Source: Bacillota bacterium | GTDB lineage: Bacteria > Bacillota > Sulfobacillia > Sulfobacillales > Sulfobacillaceae | Direction of reading: 5' to 3' | Assembly (NCBI GenBank): GCA_021821465.1 | Contig: JAKACM010000001.1 | Span: 62,001-126,000 of the forward strand | DNA: 64,000 nt | Part shown: one piece after another, positions 9,314-19,482 of the stretch | Layout: each line of letters starts with the position of its first letter | Numbering within the stretch: the first letter of the stretch is position 1 | Made by a program: the position numbers and the translations under genes | Notes under the pieces: model-generated | Seen by the model: the letters and a program-made list of their open reading frames with translations, nothing else | Told to the model about the DNA's origin: nothing | Database searches by the model: none

Positions 9314-9993
9314 GAACCGTCCTCCCCTAACCACGCCTTCAGAAACCGTTGACCGTCAGCCGATCCGAGGTAGATTGCCATAGCTCTTTCAGGATGGGGC
9401 ATTAATCCCATCGCGGATCCTTGAGTGATTCCTGCAATATTAGCTACGGATCCCTGTGGATTGGTGAGAGCATGCAGGACCCCCTTTTCGTCACTGTATT
9501 GCAAAAACACTTGGTGATTTTCAAATAAGGCTTGCAATTGACCGGAAGCTACCCCATAAGCTCCTTCATGATGCGCAATAGGCATTCTCAGCACATCCCC
9601 CTCTTTCAACCCGAAAAATCCTTCAGGAACGGATGTCACACGCGTATATTCCCATGTACAGCGGAATTCTCCGGATGAATTGGGCCGTAAAGCGCCGGGT
9701 AATAAACCACGCTCGCACAGAATTTGAAATCCGTTGCAAATTCCCAAAACGGGTAGCGCACTTTCGCTCACGGCCTTTTCAACGGCATCCATAATCGGGG
9801 CCTGGGCCGCTAAGGCCCCGCTTCGGAGATAATCGCCGTAAGAAAACCCTCCCGGCAATATCAATCGCTCCACACCGTGTAAAGATTTCTCGGTATACCA
9901 CAAGGGCAAGGCCTGAACCCCTAGCTGTTCCATGGCAGCCATAGTATCCGTGTCGCAATTTGATCCGGGAAATGTCACAACCCCTACCTTCAT
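9310..9993 (-). CDS. purQ: FGAM synthase subunit I (glutaminase)
   Basis: Class I glutamine amidotransferase that supplies ammonia to PurL. 227 aa. The triad is visible: nucleophile Cys in VLGICNGFQIL, and His/Glu in LMPHPERAM near the C-terminus. The N-terminus MKVGVVTFPGSNCD is typical. ATG overlaps the purS stop (ATGA), and its own stop overlaps the purL GTG, so purS, purQ and purL are tightly coupled, consistent with fixed subunit stoichiometry. Confidence 0.96.
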   Translation of the reverse strand: MKVGVVTFPGSNCDTDTMAAMEQLGVQALPLWYTEKSLHGVERLILPGGFSYGDYLRSGALAAQAPIMDAVEKAVSESALPVLGICNGFQILCERGLLPGALRPNSSGEFRCTWEYTRVTSVPEGFFGLKEGDVLRMPIAHHEGAYGVASGQLQALFENHQVFLQYSDEKGVLHALTNPQGSVANIAGITQGSAMGLMPHPERAMAIYLGSADGQRFLKAWLGEDGS

Positions 9994-10238
9994 GGCTCTC
10001 TCACCACAATGTCATATCTCTCCAAGACCGGATTGGCCAACAATCTTTCTGCCATTTGATTAACCTGTTCTCTCGCTTCGACAACATTGGCCGCCTCAAG
10101 CTGCAGTTTAATCTGTTTGCCGATGCGCACATTTTCTGCCAAATAACCCATGTTATGCAAGACTTTGGCCGTAGACTGTCCCGCCGGGTCCAAAACCGCT
10201 TCTTTCAAGGATACGTTGACCACCACATCAAAGATCAT
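9990..10238 (-). CDS. purS: FGAM synthase subunit PurS
   Basis: An 82-aa protein of the PurS family, which forms a small alpha/beta dimer bridging PurQ and PurL and helps channel ammonia. The N-terminal strand FDVVVNVSLKEAVLDPAG, a typical PurS signature (V-x-V-x-L-K-x-x-V-L-D-P-x-G), identifies it. Start and stop overlap purC and purQ by 4 nt each (ATGA). Confidence 0.95.
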   Translation of the reverse strand: MIFDVVVNVSLKEAVLDPAGQSTAKVLHNMGYLAENVRIGKQIKLQLEAANVVEAREQVNQMAERLLANPVLERYDIVVREP

Positions 10239-10939
10239 GACAAAACCCTCTCCAGAACTTCGTTATAGGCCTCTTCGACACTCCCTAGATCGCGCCGAAA
10301 CCGATCCTTGTCCATTTTTTTGAGTGTGGTTCGATCCCACAGCCTTGATGTATCCGGAGAAATTTCATCACCTAAAACCAATTGCCCCTGCCTAAGACCA
10401 AATTCCAATTTGAAGTCGACAAGAATTAAGTTCCGCTGTTCAAAGAAATGCTGCAAAATGGTGTTAATTCGGCTGGACTGCTTGCGCATCTGTTCCAGCA
10501 ATGCCGAATCAACCACTCTCAGCACTCGAATGTGATCGTCGTTCAACAATGGGTCGCCCAGAGAGTCATTTTTCAAATACAGTTCCGTCACGGCTTGTTC
10601 CAACACACTGCCTTCTTTGAGCCCGATGCGCTTTTCCAAAGAGCCGGCCACACGGTTGCGCACCACCACTTCCAAAGGAATCATTTCCAGCCAATCGACA
10701 CTGAGACGACGTGTATCCAGTTGCTCTCGGAAATGAGTGGCGATCCCCTCTGATTCCAATACCTGAAATATTTTGGCCGACATGACGGCATTGACGGCGC
10801 CTTTATTGGTTATTTGCCCCTTCTTCTCTCCGTTAAATGCAGTAGCATCATCTTTGAATTCAACAATGACGACATGGGGTACATCACTGTGGAAAACTTT
10901 CTTTGCTTTCCCCTCATAGATCAATTCTCCGGCTGTCAT
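10235..10939 (-). CDS. purC: SAICAR synthetase
   Basis: ATP-dependent condensation of CAIR with aspartate. 234 aa. Motifs: YEGKAKKVF at the N-terminus, EFKDDATAFNGEKKG (nucleotide/metal loop), and LGDEISPDTSRLWD near the C-terminus. purE/purK, needed to make CAIR, are not in this operon or window. The gene is 5 nt after purB and overlaps purS by 4 nt. Confidence 0.96.
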   Translation of the reverse strand: MTAGELIYEGKAKKVFHSDVPHVVIVEFKDDATAFNGEKKGQITNKGAVNAVMSAKIFQVLESEGIATHFREQLDTRRLSVDWLEMIPLEVVVRNRVAGSLEKRIGLKEGSVLEQAVTELYLKNDSLGDPLLNDDHIRVLRVVDSALLEQMRKQSSRINTILQHFFEQRNLILVDFKLEFGLRQGQLVLGDEISPDTSRLWDRTTLKKMDKDRFRRDLGSVEEAYNEVLERVLS

Positions 10940-10944
10940 CTCAA

Positions 10945-12267
10945 TTATTCTCCCTCCGTGTCCGTCTCATCCATCAATCCAATGCGGCGATAAATCGCGT
11001 CGACTTCCTTCAAATAGGGTTCAACAGCAAATAATGATTGGATTCTTTCCGTGGAGAGATACTCACTGACCTTAGAGTCTCCCATGACACGATCTTGAAA
11101 ACTGGGCAAAGATTCCTTCATCTGAGCCATGGCGTGGCCCTGTATCCGTTTATAAGCGTCTTCCCGGGTCATTCCCGCCTCCACCAAAGCCAACAGTATC
11201 TTTTGAGAAAATACTAAGCCTCCGGTTAAGTCGATGTTTTCCCTCATCTTTTTCGTATTCACGGTAAGTCCTTGCATAATGCGAGTCATGGTATCAAGCA
11301 GGTAATCGGCAAGCGTGGTGGCGTCCGGAAAAATCACGCGCTCTACCGAAGAATGCGAAATATCCCTTTCATGCCACAATGCCATATCCTCCAAGGCAGG
11401 AGTCATGTAGCCGCGCAAAATCCGGCATAATCCCGAAATCTGTTCGGCCATGACGGGATTGCGTTTATGCGGCATGGCCGACGATCCACGCTGACCCTCT
11501 TCAAAGGGTTCGGCGACTTCTCCCACTTCGGTGCGTTGCATATGGCGAATTTCGGTGGCGATTTTGTCCAAGGTCCCAGCCAAAATCGCCAAGGAAGAAA
11601 TGACCTCCGCATGTCGGTCCCGTTGCAAGACCTGCGTAGATAACGGTGCCGGTGTCATGTGTAATTTTTTTGCCACCATCTTTTCAATATTCGGCGGAAT
11701 GTTGGCGTAATTGCCGACGGCACCGGAGATTTTGATCACGCTAATCGTTTCTCGGGCCCGGTCGATGCGCTCATAATCCCGCTCCAATTCCAGCCACCAT
11801 AACGCCAATTTTAATCCGAAACTGGTAGGTTCGGCATGAATACCATGGGTTCGCCCCATGATCGGTACAGCTTTGTAGCGGAGGGCCAGATCACGTACCA
11901 CTGCCCGTAAGTTTTTCAGGTCATCCAGAACAATTTCCAAACTGTCGCGAATCAATGAAGACAAGGCTGTATCCACGACATCTGTCGAGGTCAGTCCAAA
12001 ATGGATATATTTAGCATCCTCGGGTTCGACGGTTTCTCCGACGGCATTGATAAACGCAATCACATCATGGTGAAAAGTCTTTTCGTAAACATTTACCCGG
12101 TTTGGATCCACTGTGGCTTCTTTCAACCTCTCGGCAACGCCGTGCCCAATGACGCCCAAGGATTCCCATGCTTCCACGACATAACGCTCAATATCAAGCC
12201 ATCGGTTGTACCGATTTTGATCGGACCAAAGATTCTCCATCACAGGCCGAGTATAGCGGCTTATCAA
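10945..12267 (-). CDS. purB: Adenylosuccinate lyase
   Basis: Cleaves SAICAR to AICAR + fumarate and adenylosuccinate to AMP + fumarate, linking IMP synthesis to AMP. The TTG at 12267 (LISRYTRPVM) is chosen: it has GGGAGGGG 8 nt upstream, and homologues start at this point; 440 aa results. The fumarase/aspartase-superfamily signatures are TSTDVVDTALS, MGRTHGIHAEPTSFG and the flexible catalytic loop GSSAMPHKRNP. It is the first gene of the pur operon, directly after a promoter with PurR-like boxes. Confidence 0.95.
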   Translation of the reverse strand: MISRYTRPVMENLWSDQNRYNRWLDIERYVVEAWESLGVIGHGVAERLKEATVDPNRVNVYEKTFHHDVIAFINAVGETVEPEDAKYIHFGLTSTDVVDTALSSLIRDSLEIVLDDLKNLRAVVRDLALRYKAVPIMGRTHGIHAEPTSFGLKLALWWLELERDYERIDRARETISVIKISGAVGNYANIPPNIEKMVAKKLHMTPAPLSTQVLQRDRHAEVISSLAILAGTLDKIATEIRHMQRTEVGEVAEPFEEGQRGSSAMPHKRNPVMAEQISGLCRILRGYMTPALEDMALWHERDISHSSVERVIFPDATTLADYLLDTMTRIMQGLTVNTKKMRENIDLTGGLVFSQKILLALVEAGMTREDAYKRIQGHAMAQMKESLPSFQDRVMGDSKVSEYLSTERIQSLFAVEPYLKEVDAIYRRIGLMDETDTEGE

Positions 12268-12292
12268 TGAATTTGCCCCTCCCTCATGATTG

Positions 12293-12338
12293 CCGAACAA
12301 TCAATTTAAATATTATCGAAATTGTTCGGACTTGTCGA
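12293..12338 (-). promoter_or_regulatory. pur operon promoter with two inverted PurR-like boxes
   Basis: On the minus strand, -35 TCGACA (12333-12338) and -10 TAATAT (12310-12315) are separated by 17 bp. Two perfect 9-bp inverted boxes, CCGAACAAT and ATTGTTCGG in + strand order (12293-12301 and 12321-12329, 19 bp apart), overlap this promoter. The CGAAC core is that of the Gram-positive PurR PurBox, which in B. subtilis also occurs as an inverted pair; PurR represses there and is relieved by PRPP. The boxes are seen directly; PurR itself is not in the window. Confidence 0.75.
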
Positions 12339-12413
12339 GACTAATCGGATACCATGACAATGCAAACAGGACCAAGGATCATTCCCCCGGCCCTGCTTTT
12401 TAAAGGCTCTATC

Positions 12414-13934
12414 TTATTCCCATTCAATCGTTCCGGGCGGTTTCGATGTCACATCATAAACCACGCGATTTATTTCCGGAACCTCGCCAATAATACGGTT
12501 GCCGATCTTTTCTAAAAGATCATAGGGCAAGCGCACCCAATCAGCGGTCATCCCATCTATGCTTTCCACGGCCCGAATGACTACCGGAAACCCATAGGTT
12601 CTCCCATCACCCATCACTCCCACCGTTTGAACATCCAACAAAACAGCAAATGCTTGCCAAATGGACCTCTCCAAACCGGATTCACGAATTTCCTGGCGAA
12701 CAATGGCATCGGCCCGGCGCAAAATCGCTGCTCTCTCGGGAGTCACCTCCCCGGTAATCCGCACGGCTAATCCGGGCCCCGGAAAGGGTTGACGCCATAC
12801 TATCGTTTCGGGCAACCCCAAAGCCTGGCCAACCTGCCTGACTTCGTCTTTGAATAACCACCTTAAGGGTTCTATGATTTCGAATCCGACATCTTTAGGC
12901 AATCCTCCCACATTGTGATGGGATTTAATGGTCCGAGCATTTTGATTACCGGATTCGATAACATCAGGGTACACCGTACCTTGAATCAACACCTTGACGG
13001 ATCCAATGTCCTCTTTTCCCTCTTCGAAAGCGCGAATAAACTCGCGACCAATGATTTTACGTTTGGCTTCCGGGTCCCTTACTCCTTCCAATGCCCGAAA
13101 AAATATATCCCCTCGCCTAAGGACACGAAGATCGAGAGAAGGAAAAGCGGTGAGAACTTCTTCAATTTCGCCTTCCCGCATTAACCCGTTATCAATGAGC
13201 ATGGCCGTGAGCCTCGATCCGATGGCTTCTTGGGCGATGGCCGCCGCCACTGCCGAGTCTACTCCCCCGGATAAGGCAATTAGTGCCTTCCCCCCTCCCA
13301 CGGCGTCTTGAATGTGCTTGACAGCACTCGGAATAAACGCGGCAGGTTTCCAGTTTGCGGGCACACGGGCAATGTCATAGAGAAAATTTTGAAGCATCCG
13401 GAAGCCTGATTGGGTGTGGTGCACCTCCGGATGGTATTGAACTGCCCAGAGGTTGCGATCGGGATCGGCCATCGCCGCAACATGTGTGGTGGGTGTAAAG
13501 GCCAGTATGTGAAAGCCAGCCGGCACATCCAACACATGATCCCCGTGACTCATCCAAACCGTACTCACTTCCGGAACATGAAAAAACAGCGGCGTCTTTT
13601 GAACCACGGTCATCGCCGTCCGCCCATACTCGCGGTGTTCCGCCGGTGTGACCGTGCCATGCAATAAATAAGCCATGAGTTGCATTCCGTAACATATCCC
13701 TAATGTGGGGATCCCCAATGACAAAATAGCGGGGTCCATGGTCGGTGCATCGGCTTCGAACACACTGGCCGGCCCCCCGGAAAGGATGATGGCGGCAGGA
13801 TGCTTTTGCCTCACATCCTCGGCTGATATATCACATGGCACAACTTCGCAAAACACCTGAGCTTCGCGCACTCTGCGTGCGATAAGTTGATTATATTGCG
13901 CACCAAAATCCAATATCAGAACCGTTTCGTTCAT
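12414..13934 (-). CDS. guaA: GMP synthase (glutamine-hydrolysing)
   Basis: Converts XMP to GMP. 506 aa. The N-terminal class I glutaminase has ILDFGAQYNQLIARRVRE, nucleophile Cys in LGICYGMQLMAY and His-x-Glu in VQYHPEVHHT. The ATP-pyrophosphatase domain has the PP-loop ALSGGVDSAVAAA, and the C-terminal dimerisation domain ends in the typical TSKPPGTIEWE. ATG overlaps the hpt stop (ATGA). With hpt it forms a salvage/GMP branch just upstream of the de novo operon; the 75 nt between guaA and the pur promoter has no clear terminator, so read-through is possible. Confidence 0.96.
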   Translation of the reverse strand: MNETVLILDFGAQYNQLIARRVREAQVFCEVVPCDISAEDVRQKHPAAIILSGGPASVFEADAPTMDPAILSLGIPTLGICYGMQLMAYLLHGTVTPAEHREYGRTAMTVVQKTPLFFHVPEVSTVWMSHGDHVLDVPAGFHILAFTPTTHVAAMADPDRNLWAVQYHPEVHHTQSGFRMLQNFLYDIARVPANWKPAAFIPSAVKHIQDAVGGGKALIALSGGVDSAVAAAIAQEAIGSRLTAMLIDNGLMREGEIEEVLTAFPSLDLRVLRRGDIFFRALEGVRDPEAKRKIIGREFIRAFEEGKEDIGSVKVLIQGTVYPDVIESGNQNARTIKSHHNVGGLPKDVGFEIIEPLRWLFKDEVRQVGQALGLPETIVWRQPFPGPGLAVRITGEVTPERAAILRRADAIVRQEIRESGLERSIWQAFAVLLDVQTVGVMGDGRTYGFPVVIRAVESIDGMTADWVRLPYDLLEKIGNRIIGEVPEINRVVYDVTSKPPGTIEWE

Positions 13935-14473
13935 TCACTGGCCCTCACCAACTTGCAGATATCCGGTAAATTGCGGTACTTCTCGTCTACGTCCAAGCCA
14001 TAACCCACCACAAATTCATCGGGAATTTCAAACCCTTTATAATGCAAGGGCACCGCAACTTGCCGGCGCCCTGGCTTGTCGAGCAACGAACAAATTTTCA
14101 CGCTAAGGGCCCCACGCGATTTGATGTGTCCATAAATGTAATTCAAGGTCAGTCCCGTATCCACGATATCTTCCACCACCACGACGTGATGTCCTTCCAA
14201 GCTGTAATCCAGATCCTTGATGATACGAACTACACCCGAAGACTTTGTGGAATTGCCGTAGGACGACAGTGCCATAAAATCGACGGACATGGGTAAATCG
14301 ATCTTCCGAATAAGATCGGCTAAAAACATAAACGCTCCTTTGAGTATTCCAATCAAAATCAATGGCTTATTTTCGTAATCCAACGTAATACGCCTTCCCA
14401 AAATCTCAACGCGGCCCGCTATTTCCTTTGCCGGCAAGAGCACTTCAAGTCCTTCTTTTTGTGTTCCGTGCAA
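13931..14473 (-). CDS. hpt: Hypoxanthine (guanine) phosphoribosyltransferase
   Basis: Purine salvage: hypoxanthine or guanine + PRPP gives IMP or GMP. 180 aa. The PRPP-binding motif VVVVEDIVDTGLTLNY, the active-site segment LIGILKGAFMFLADL and the C-terminal EFVVGYGLDVDEKYR are classic for bacterial HPRT. The start is the TTG at 14473, 3 nt after the regulator's stop; its Shine-Dalgarno AAAGGAG lies in the last codons of that gene. It overlaps guaA by 4 nt. Confidence 0.94.
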   Translation of the reverse strand: MHGTQKEGLEVLLPAKEIAGRVEILGRRITLDYENKPLILIGILKGAFMFLADLIRKIDLPMSVDFMALSSYGNSTKSSGVVRIIKDLDYSLEGHHVVVVEDIVDTGLTLNYIYGHIKSRGALSVKICSLLDKPGRRQVAVPLHYKGFEIPDEFVVGYGLDVDEKYRNLPDICKLVRASE

Positions 14474-14476
14474 CCT

Positions 14477-14914
14477 TTACTGGTCTCCTTTCGTATCGTC
14501 GTGACCATTGGTATGGTTACGAGTCAGCCGACGTATAATCTCATGGCGGTTGATTAATGGGTAGAGTGACTCTCGATGGATTTCTGCTTTGCGTGCAATG
14601 AGTTTTCCTTGAAAGAAGCTCTCGGCGTCACGTTCCACCTCATCATCGTAATCATGCTCCCGATTCATCAAATCCTCCTGTTGCAATTGCACGCGGACTT
14701 CTTTCAGGGACACACCGTGGTCCAAAAGACTCTTGATATATTTGAGACGATCAATGTCCCCTTGCGCGTACAAACGTTGATTGCCCTGGGTACGCCGCGG
14801 TGATATGAAATGTAATGTCTCATAATACCTTATGCGCCTCTCGGTTAAACCGGTAGCCTCTTTGACCGCACCAATGGAAAATAAAGGCTGATCCGAATGA
14901 TTGGCGTGTTTCAT
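14477..14914 (-). CDS. MerR-family regulator, GlnR/TnrA-like
   Basis: 145 aa. The N-terminal winged helix reads PLFSIGAVKEATGLTERRIRYY, then SPRRTQGNQRLY and DIDRLKYIKSLLDHGVSLKE. The RIRYYE and R-T-x-GNQRLY patterns are those of GlnR/TnrA, which control nitrogen assimilation with glutamine synthetase as co-sensor. The C-terminal 70 residues are charged and helical, unlike the short GlnR tail, so the effector may differ. It is the first gene of a regulator-hpt-guaA transcription unit. No glnA is nearby in the window. A role tying glutamine status to GMP synthesis is plausible but inferred. Confidence 0.8.
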   Translation of the reverse strand: MKHANHSDQPLFSIGAVKEATGLTERRIRYYETLHFISPRRTQGNQRLYAQGDIDRLKYIKSLLDHGVSLKEVRVQLQQEDLMNREHDYDDEVERDAESFFQGKLIARKAEIHRESLYPLINRHEIIRRLTRNHTNGHDDTKGDQ

Positions 14915-15000
14915 AGCGCAACTCCTTTGCGTGTAACGTCAATGACGAGCTTTTAAGTCTTCGTCACCATCTTACCGAACTTTTATGGGAAACTAAACCG

Positions 15001-15052
15001 GGTAGGTGAGATTTTGGCAGAAGCCACCAAGGCTTTTGTCAAATCACCTACC
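15001..15052. terminator. Long imperfect hairpin between two minus-strand genes
   Basis: GGTAGGTGA (15001-15009) pairs with TCACCTACC (15044-15052), and the arms continue inward through a nearly complementary TTTTGGCAGAAGCC/GGCTTTTGTCAAA stretch with a loop of about 5 nt. It follows the coiled-coil gene ending at 15093 and precedes the regulator starting at 14914. There is no T-tract on either side, so it could be an imperfect terminator, an mRNA-stabilising stem or a leader element of the regulator gene. Confidence 0.5.
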
Positions 15053-15092
15053 CCTATTCGCAACACCGTGGCGAACGATTTCTGTGACGATG

Positions 15093-15587
15093 CTAGGCTT
15101 GTTCCAGATGGTTGTTGGAGTGATCCTTAAGCAAGCGTTCCAAACGATCGATCTGTTGATGAGACTGACCCAGTTTATAGGATAGCTCCTGCATTTCCCG
15201 AGCCTGCCTGTCCACACGCTCCTGGCGATGTCTCATTTCATCCGTCAAGACCTCCAAAAGTTGCTTCATCATCGCCTGCTGTGACTCCATGATCTTCATA
15301 AAAGGTTGCCAATTGTTGACGTCCGCGGCTCCCGGCGAAGGTGGAGTCAAACGTGTCGGCTGACTGCGCCTGGGACGTACAGCCTCCCGCCCCGACTCAA
15401 AGTCCTGTGCCAAAAGGCGAAATGCTTCCCGCTCCGACTGCGATAAGTCTTGGGTATCGACTACATAAGGACGTCCGGCTACCCCTTCTTGCCTTTTTGC
15501 CGGCAACCGCCCCTTGCGAATGTCAGTCCTTAATACGACCGCCAACTCCGGCGCCGATTCGATAAGCTGAGATAAGGTCACTTCCAA
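15093..15587 (-). CDS. Hypothetical HTH-like plus coiled-coil protein
   Basis: Family not recognised. The TTG at 15587 has a strong AAGGAGG 9 nt upstream and gives 164 aa. Residues 1-50 look like a small MerR/excisionase-type winged helix (TLSQLIESAPELAVVLR, then a wing-like KRQEGVAGRPYVVDTQDL). A Pro/Arg-rich linker follows, then about 65 residues of heptad-rich, Gln/Arg/Glu-rich coiled coil (MKQLLEVLTDEMRHRQ onward). This HTH-plus-coil architecture resembles RacA-like DNA-binding proteins, but no motif is diagnostic. It stands alone between plsY and the GlnR-like gene. Confidence 0.6.
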   Translation of the reverse strand: MEVTLSQLIESAPELAVVLRTDIRKGRLPAKRQEGVAGRPYVVDTQDLSQSEREAFRLLAQDFESGREAVRPRRSQPTRLTPPSPGAADVNNWQPFMKIMESQQAMMKQLLEVLTDEMRHRQERVDRQAREMQELSYKLGQSHQQIDRLERLLKDHSNNHLEQA

Positions 15588-15795
15588 TGAGATAAGCCTC
15601 CTTAGACTCAAATAGACTCTAGATTCTTGAGATTCCTATACTCTCATGTTGCTTTGGCAAAGGTATTATCTAACAGTCAGCTTTCCCCATTTTACTTATT
15701 TCATTCCATATCCTATCCAAACTGTCTGCACGGCAAACACCTACCGCCATGGCAAAACAAGCCTCGTATGGCAAAAGGATGTGGAGAAGGTGGAA

Positions 15796-16392
15796 TCAGC
15801 GGCCAAAACGGGGTTCCTGCCCTTTAAATAATCGACGCCAATTGCTTCTGTGAGCCCAAAGGGCCAAAATCACCGCGGGTATACCAAAAAACCAAAAATT
15901 TGTCGTTTGACCAAATACCCAAAAGCTTGCCAAAGCAGCGACCATAGCCGCGAGAGACGCCAAAGAAACAATCCGAAATGTCAACACAACCAAGGTAAAC
16001 CCCAATATAGCGATTACGGCCGCCGGCCAAAACAATACGGCCAATACACCCAGACCGGTCGCAATGCCTTTCCCGCCTTTAAATTTCATAAAGGGTGAAA
16101 AAATGTGTCCCAACATAGCTGCCAGACCCGCTAATGAAACCCAAACCTCATGATGTGCCAATAAATGGTAAGCGATAAAAACGGCGGTAGCACCTTTCAG
16201 GGCGTCCAAAAATAAAACACTGAGCCCTACCCAAAGGCCAAAAGTTCTGGCGACATTGGTCGCCCCGATATTCTTGCTTCCATGTTCTCGAATATCTGTT
16301 CGAAAACGCCACCGCGCCAACAAATATCCAAAGGGGACAGACCCCAAAATAAAAGACGCCAGCAACACCGAAGATACCAGCAGTGGCGACAC
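15796..16392 (-). CDS. plsY: Acyl-phosphate glycerol-3-phosphate acyltransferase
   Basis: Integral membrane enzyme that moves an acyl group from acyl-phosphate to sn-1 of glycerol-3-phosphate, starting phospholipid synthesis. 198 aa from a GTG with GGAGG 7 nt upstream. All three conserved cytoplasmic loops are present: GSVPFGYLLARW plus GSKNIGATNVAR, KFKGGKGIATGLG, and the C-terminal HRSNWRRLFKGQE. At least five hydrophobic helices separate them. Single-gene context, between groEL and the coiled-coil gene. Confidence 0.95.
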   Translation of the reverse strand: MSPLLVSSVLLASFILGSVPFGYLLARWRFRTDIREHGSKNIGATNVARTFGLWVGLSVLFLDALKGATAVFIAYHLLAHHEVWVSLAGLAAMLGHIFSPFMKFKGGKGIATGLGVLAVLFWPAAVIAILGFTLVVLTFRIVSLASLAAMVAALASFWVFGQTTNFWFFGIPAVILALWAHRSNWRRLFKGQEPRFGR

Positions 16393-16563
16393 GTCATTTC
16401 CTCCTCGTTTGGTTCCGGATAACGCTTTTCGTATCCCAGAGAGGTCTTTCAGCCCGCCGTTCCCACGTTCTTCATTTGGCCCTTCTCCTTCACACCGATA
16501 GGCCGAGAGCCTTCGCGCACTTTCTTCCTCTTGCGTCTATTATTAATGTCGTCCGGCAAAAAA

Positions 16564-16601
16564 GAAAGAGGAGAGCATAAAATCTTAGGCTCTCCTCTTT
16601 C
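16564..16601 (-). terminator. Rho-independent terminator of groEL
   Basis: GAAAGAGGAGAGC (16564-16576) and GCTCTCCTCTTTC (16589-16601) form a perfect 13-bp stem with a 12-nt loop. On the minus strand it is followed by a run of T residues (the A-run at 16558-16563). It lies 14 nt past the groEL stop. Confidence 0.9.
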
Positions 16602-16615
16602 GCTTGGGTCAGGGA

Positions 16616-18271
<1,656 letters not shown>

Positions 18272-18502
18272 TTACCTGCCTTTCTAAACATGAGTAAACC
18301 GATGTGAATTCCTGAAGTTTGGGTCGGCACAGTGACTCTTTCGAGAGATGTCCCCTATGGGAGCACTGCACAAGACCCCTAGCGTCAGGATATAAGATCT
18401 TATGACAGCCGTGTCGGCCGATCATTTACGCCGGCTAATCGATATGGCCGTCTCACGCAATAACTTTACTGTTATCGTCCTCTTCGCCGGGTCTCAAAAA
18501 CG

Positions 18503-18805
18503 TTACATGTGAGCCATCGACGGACTTAATGTCGCGAAGACGTCGTCTTCCTTCAACAGCCAGTAATCGTGGCCTTCGACTCGCACTTTCGTTGCAGACT
18601 CTTCGTTAAATAGCACCACATCTTCTAACTGAACTTCCAGTGGCACTCTGGTTCCGGTGGACAATAAGCGTCCTGAACCCACCGCCACCACACGACCTCG
18701 CTGCGGATTGTCCTTCCGGGTGTCGGGCAACACAATCCCCGAAGGCATAGCATCGTCACTTAAAATCTGCACCACAATGTGCTCACCAAGTGGACGAACT
18801 TCCAC
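18503..18805 (-). CDS. groS: Co-chaperonin GroES
   Basis: 100 aa. GroES beta-barrel: VRPLGEHIVVQIL at the N-terminus, the mobile-loop region around DAMPSGIVLPDTRKDNPQRG, and LFNEESATKVRVEGHDYWLLKEDDVFA at the end. The GTG start has AAGGAGG 9 nt upstream. Transcription starts at a CIRCE-controlled promoter just upstream, so heat-shock control by HrcA is expected. Confidence 0.97.
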   Translation of the reverse strand: MEVRPLGEHIVVQILSDDAMPSGIVLPDTRKDNPQRGRVVAVGSGRLLSTGTRVPLEVQLEDVVLFNEESATKVRVEGHDYWLLKEDDVFATLSPSMAHM

Positions 18806-18848
18806 AGTTATTCTCCTCCTTGCAACGTCTGAATTTATGTTTTGTTTG

Positions 18849-18875
18849 TTAGCACTCGACGTCCCTGAGTGCTAA
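18849..18875. promoter_or_regulatory. CIRCE operator (HrcA site)
   Basis: Exact consensus TTAGCACTC, 9-bp spacer, GAGTGCTAA, located in the groES 5' leader just downstream of the promoter. HrcA binds CIRCE and represses groESL until heat shock. hrcA is not in the window. Confidence 0.97.
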
Positions 18876-18889
18876 CGTACCCATAGAGC

Positions 18890-18918
18890 AGTTTACTCAA
18901 AAGCTTGGAAAGCGTCAA
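18890..18918 (-). promoter_or_regulatory. SigA-type promoter of groES
   Basis: On the minus strand, -35 TTGACG (18913-18918) and -10 TAAACT (18890-18895) with a 17-bp spacer. The transcription start would fall just before the CIRCE element, as in other groESL operons. Confidence 0.75.
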
Positions 18919-18999
18919 ATAATGCTCAGGCAAACTAATTCCGGATTTTTTACTATTTTCCTCCACATATCGTAATATCTCTCCAAATATCTATATGGA

Positions 19000-19482
19000 T
19001 CACGAATTTTTGTGTTCTGTCATGCCGTGGATTAAAGAGAGCGCATGATCCAAAACCGGAAACACCACTGGAAAAAGCTGCCGAACCGCTGGCAGCGATC
19101 CCGGAAAGTTAATGATTAGCGTATCATGGGCTTGGGCACAGACATTTCTTGACAGCATCCCCATAGGTGTGTGCTTGCGGGATTCATCACGCAAGGCTTC
19201 GCTCATGCCAACCACTTCACGGGTCATGATGCGCCTGGTCGCCTCGGGCATGTTGTCGCGGGGTCCCAATCCCGTTCCTCCCGTAGTCAAAATCAAATCG
19301 ATGCCTTGATCAACCCAGCTTTGTAATTGCGCTACCAAAGTCTCTTCATCGTCGGGAAGAATTTTTTGATCCATAAGCGTGCCCAGTTCTTTCACGCTCT
19401 CACGAAGAAAACGTCCCGATGTATCCTCCCTTTCCCCGGCGGCACCTCTGTCGCTACTCGTGAGAATCGCTATTTTCCACAT
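19000..19482 (-). CDS. Molybdenum cofactor biosynthesis protein MogA/MoaB
   Basis: 160 aa. The MoCF-binding fold is shown by WKIAILTSSDRGAAGEREDTSG, the LILTTGGTGLGPRDNMPEAT loop and the INFPGSLPAVRQ segment. Family members adenylate molybdopterin before molybdenum insertion. MogA and MoaB are hard to separate by sequence, so no symbol is given. It overlaps moaC by 29 nt and has its own GGAAGG site. The molybdopterin oxidoreductase at 48.6-50.6 kb is a likely client. Confidence 0.92.
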   Translation of the reverse strand: MWKIAILTSSDRGAAGEREDTSGRFLRESVKELGTLMDQKILPDDEETLVAQLQSWVDQGIDLILTTGGTGLGPRDNMPEATRRIMTREVVGMSEALRDESRKHTPMGMLSRNVCAQAHDTLIINFPGSLPAVRQLFPVVFPVLDHALSLIHGMTEHKNS

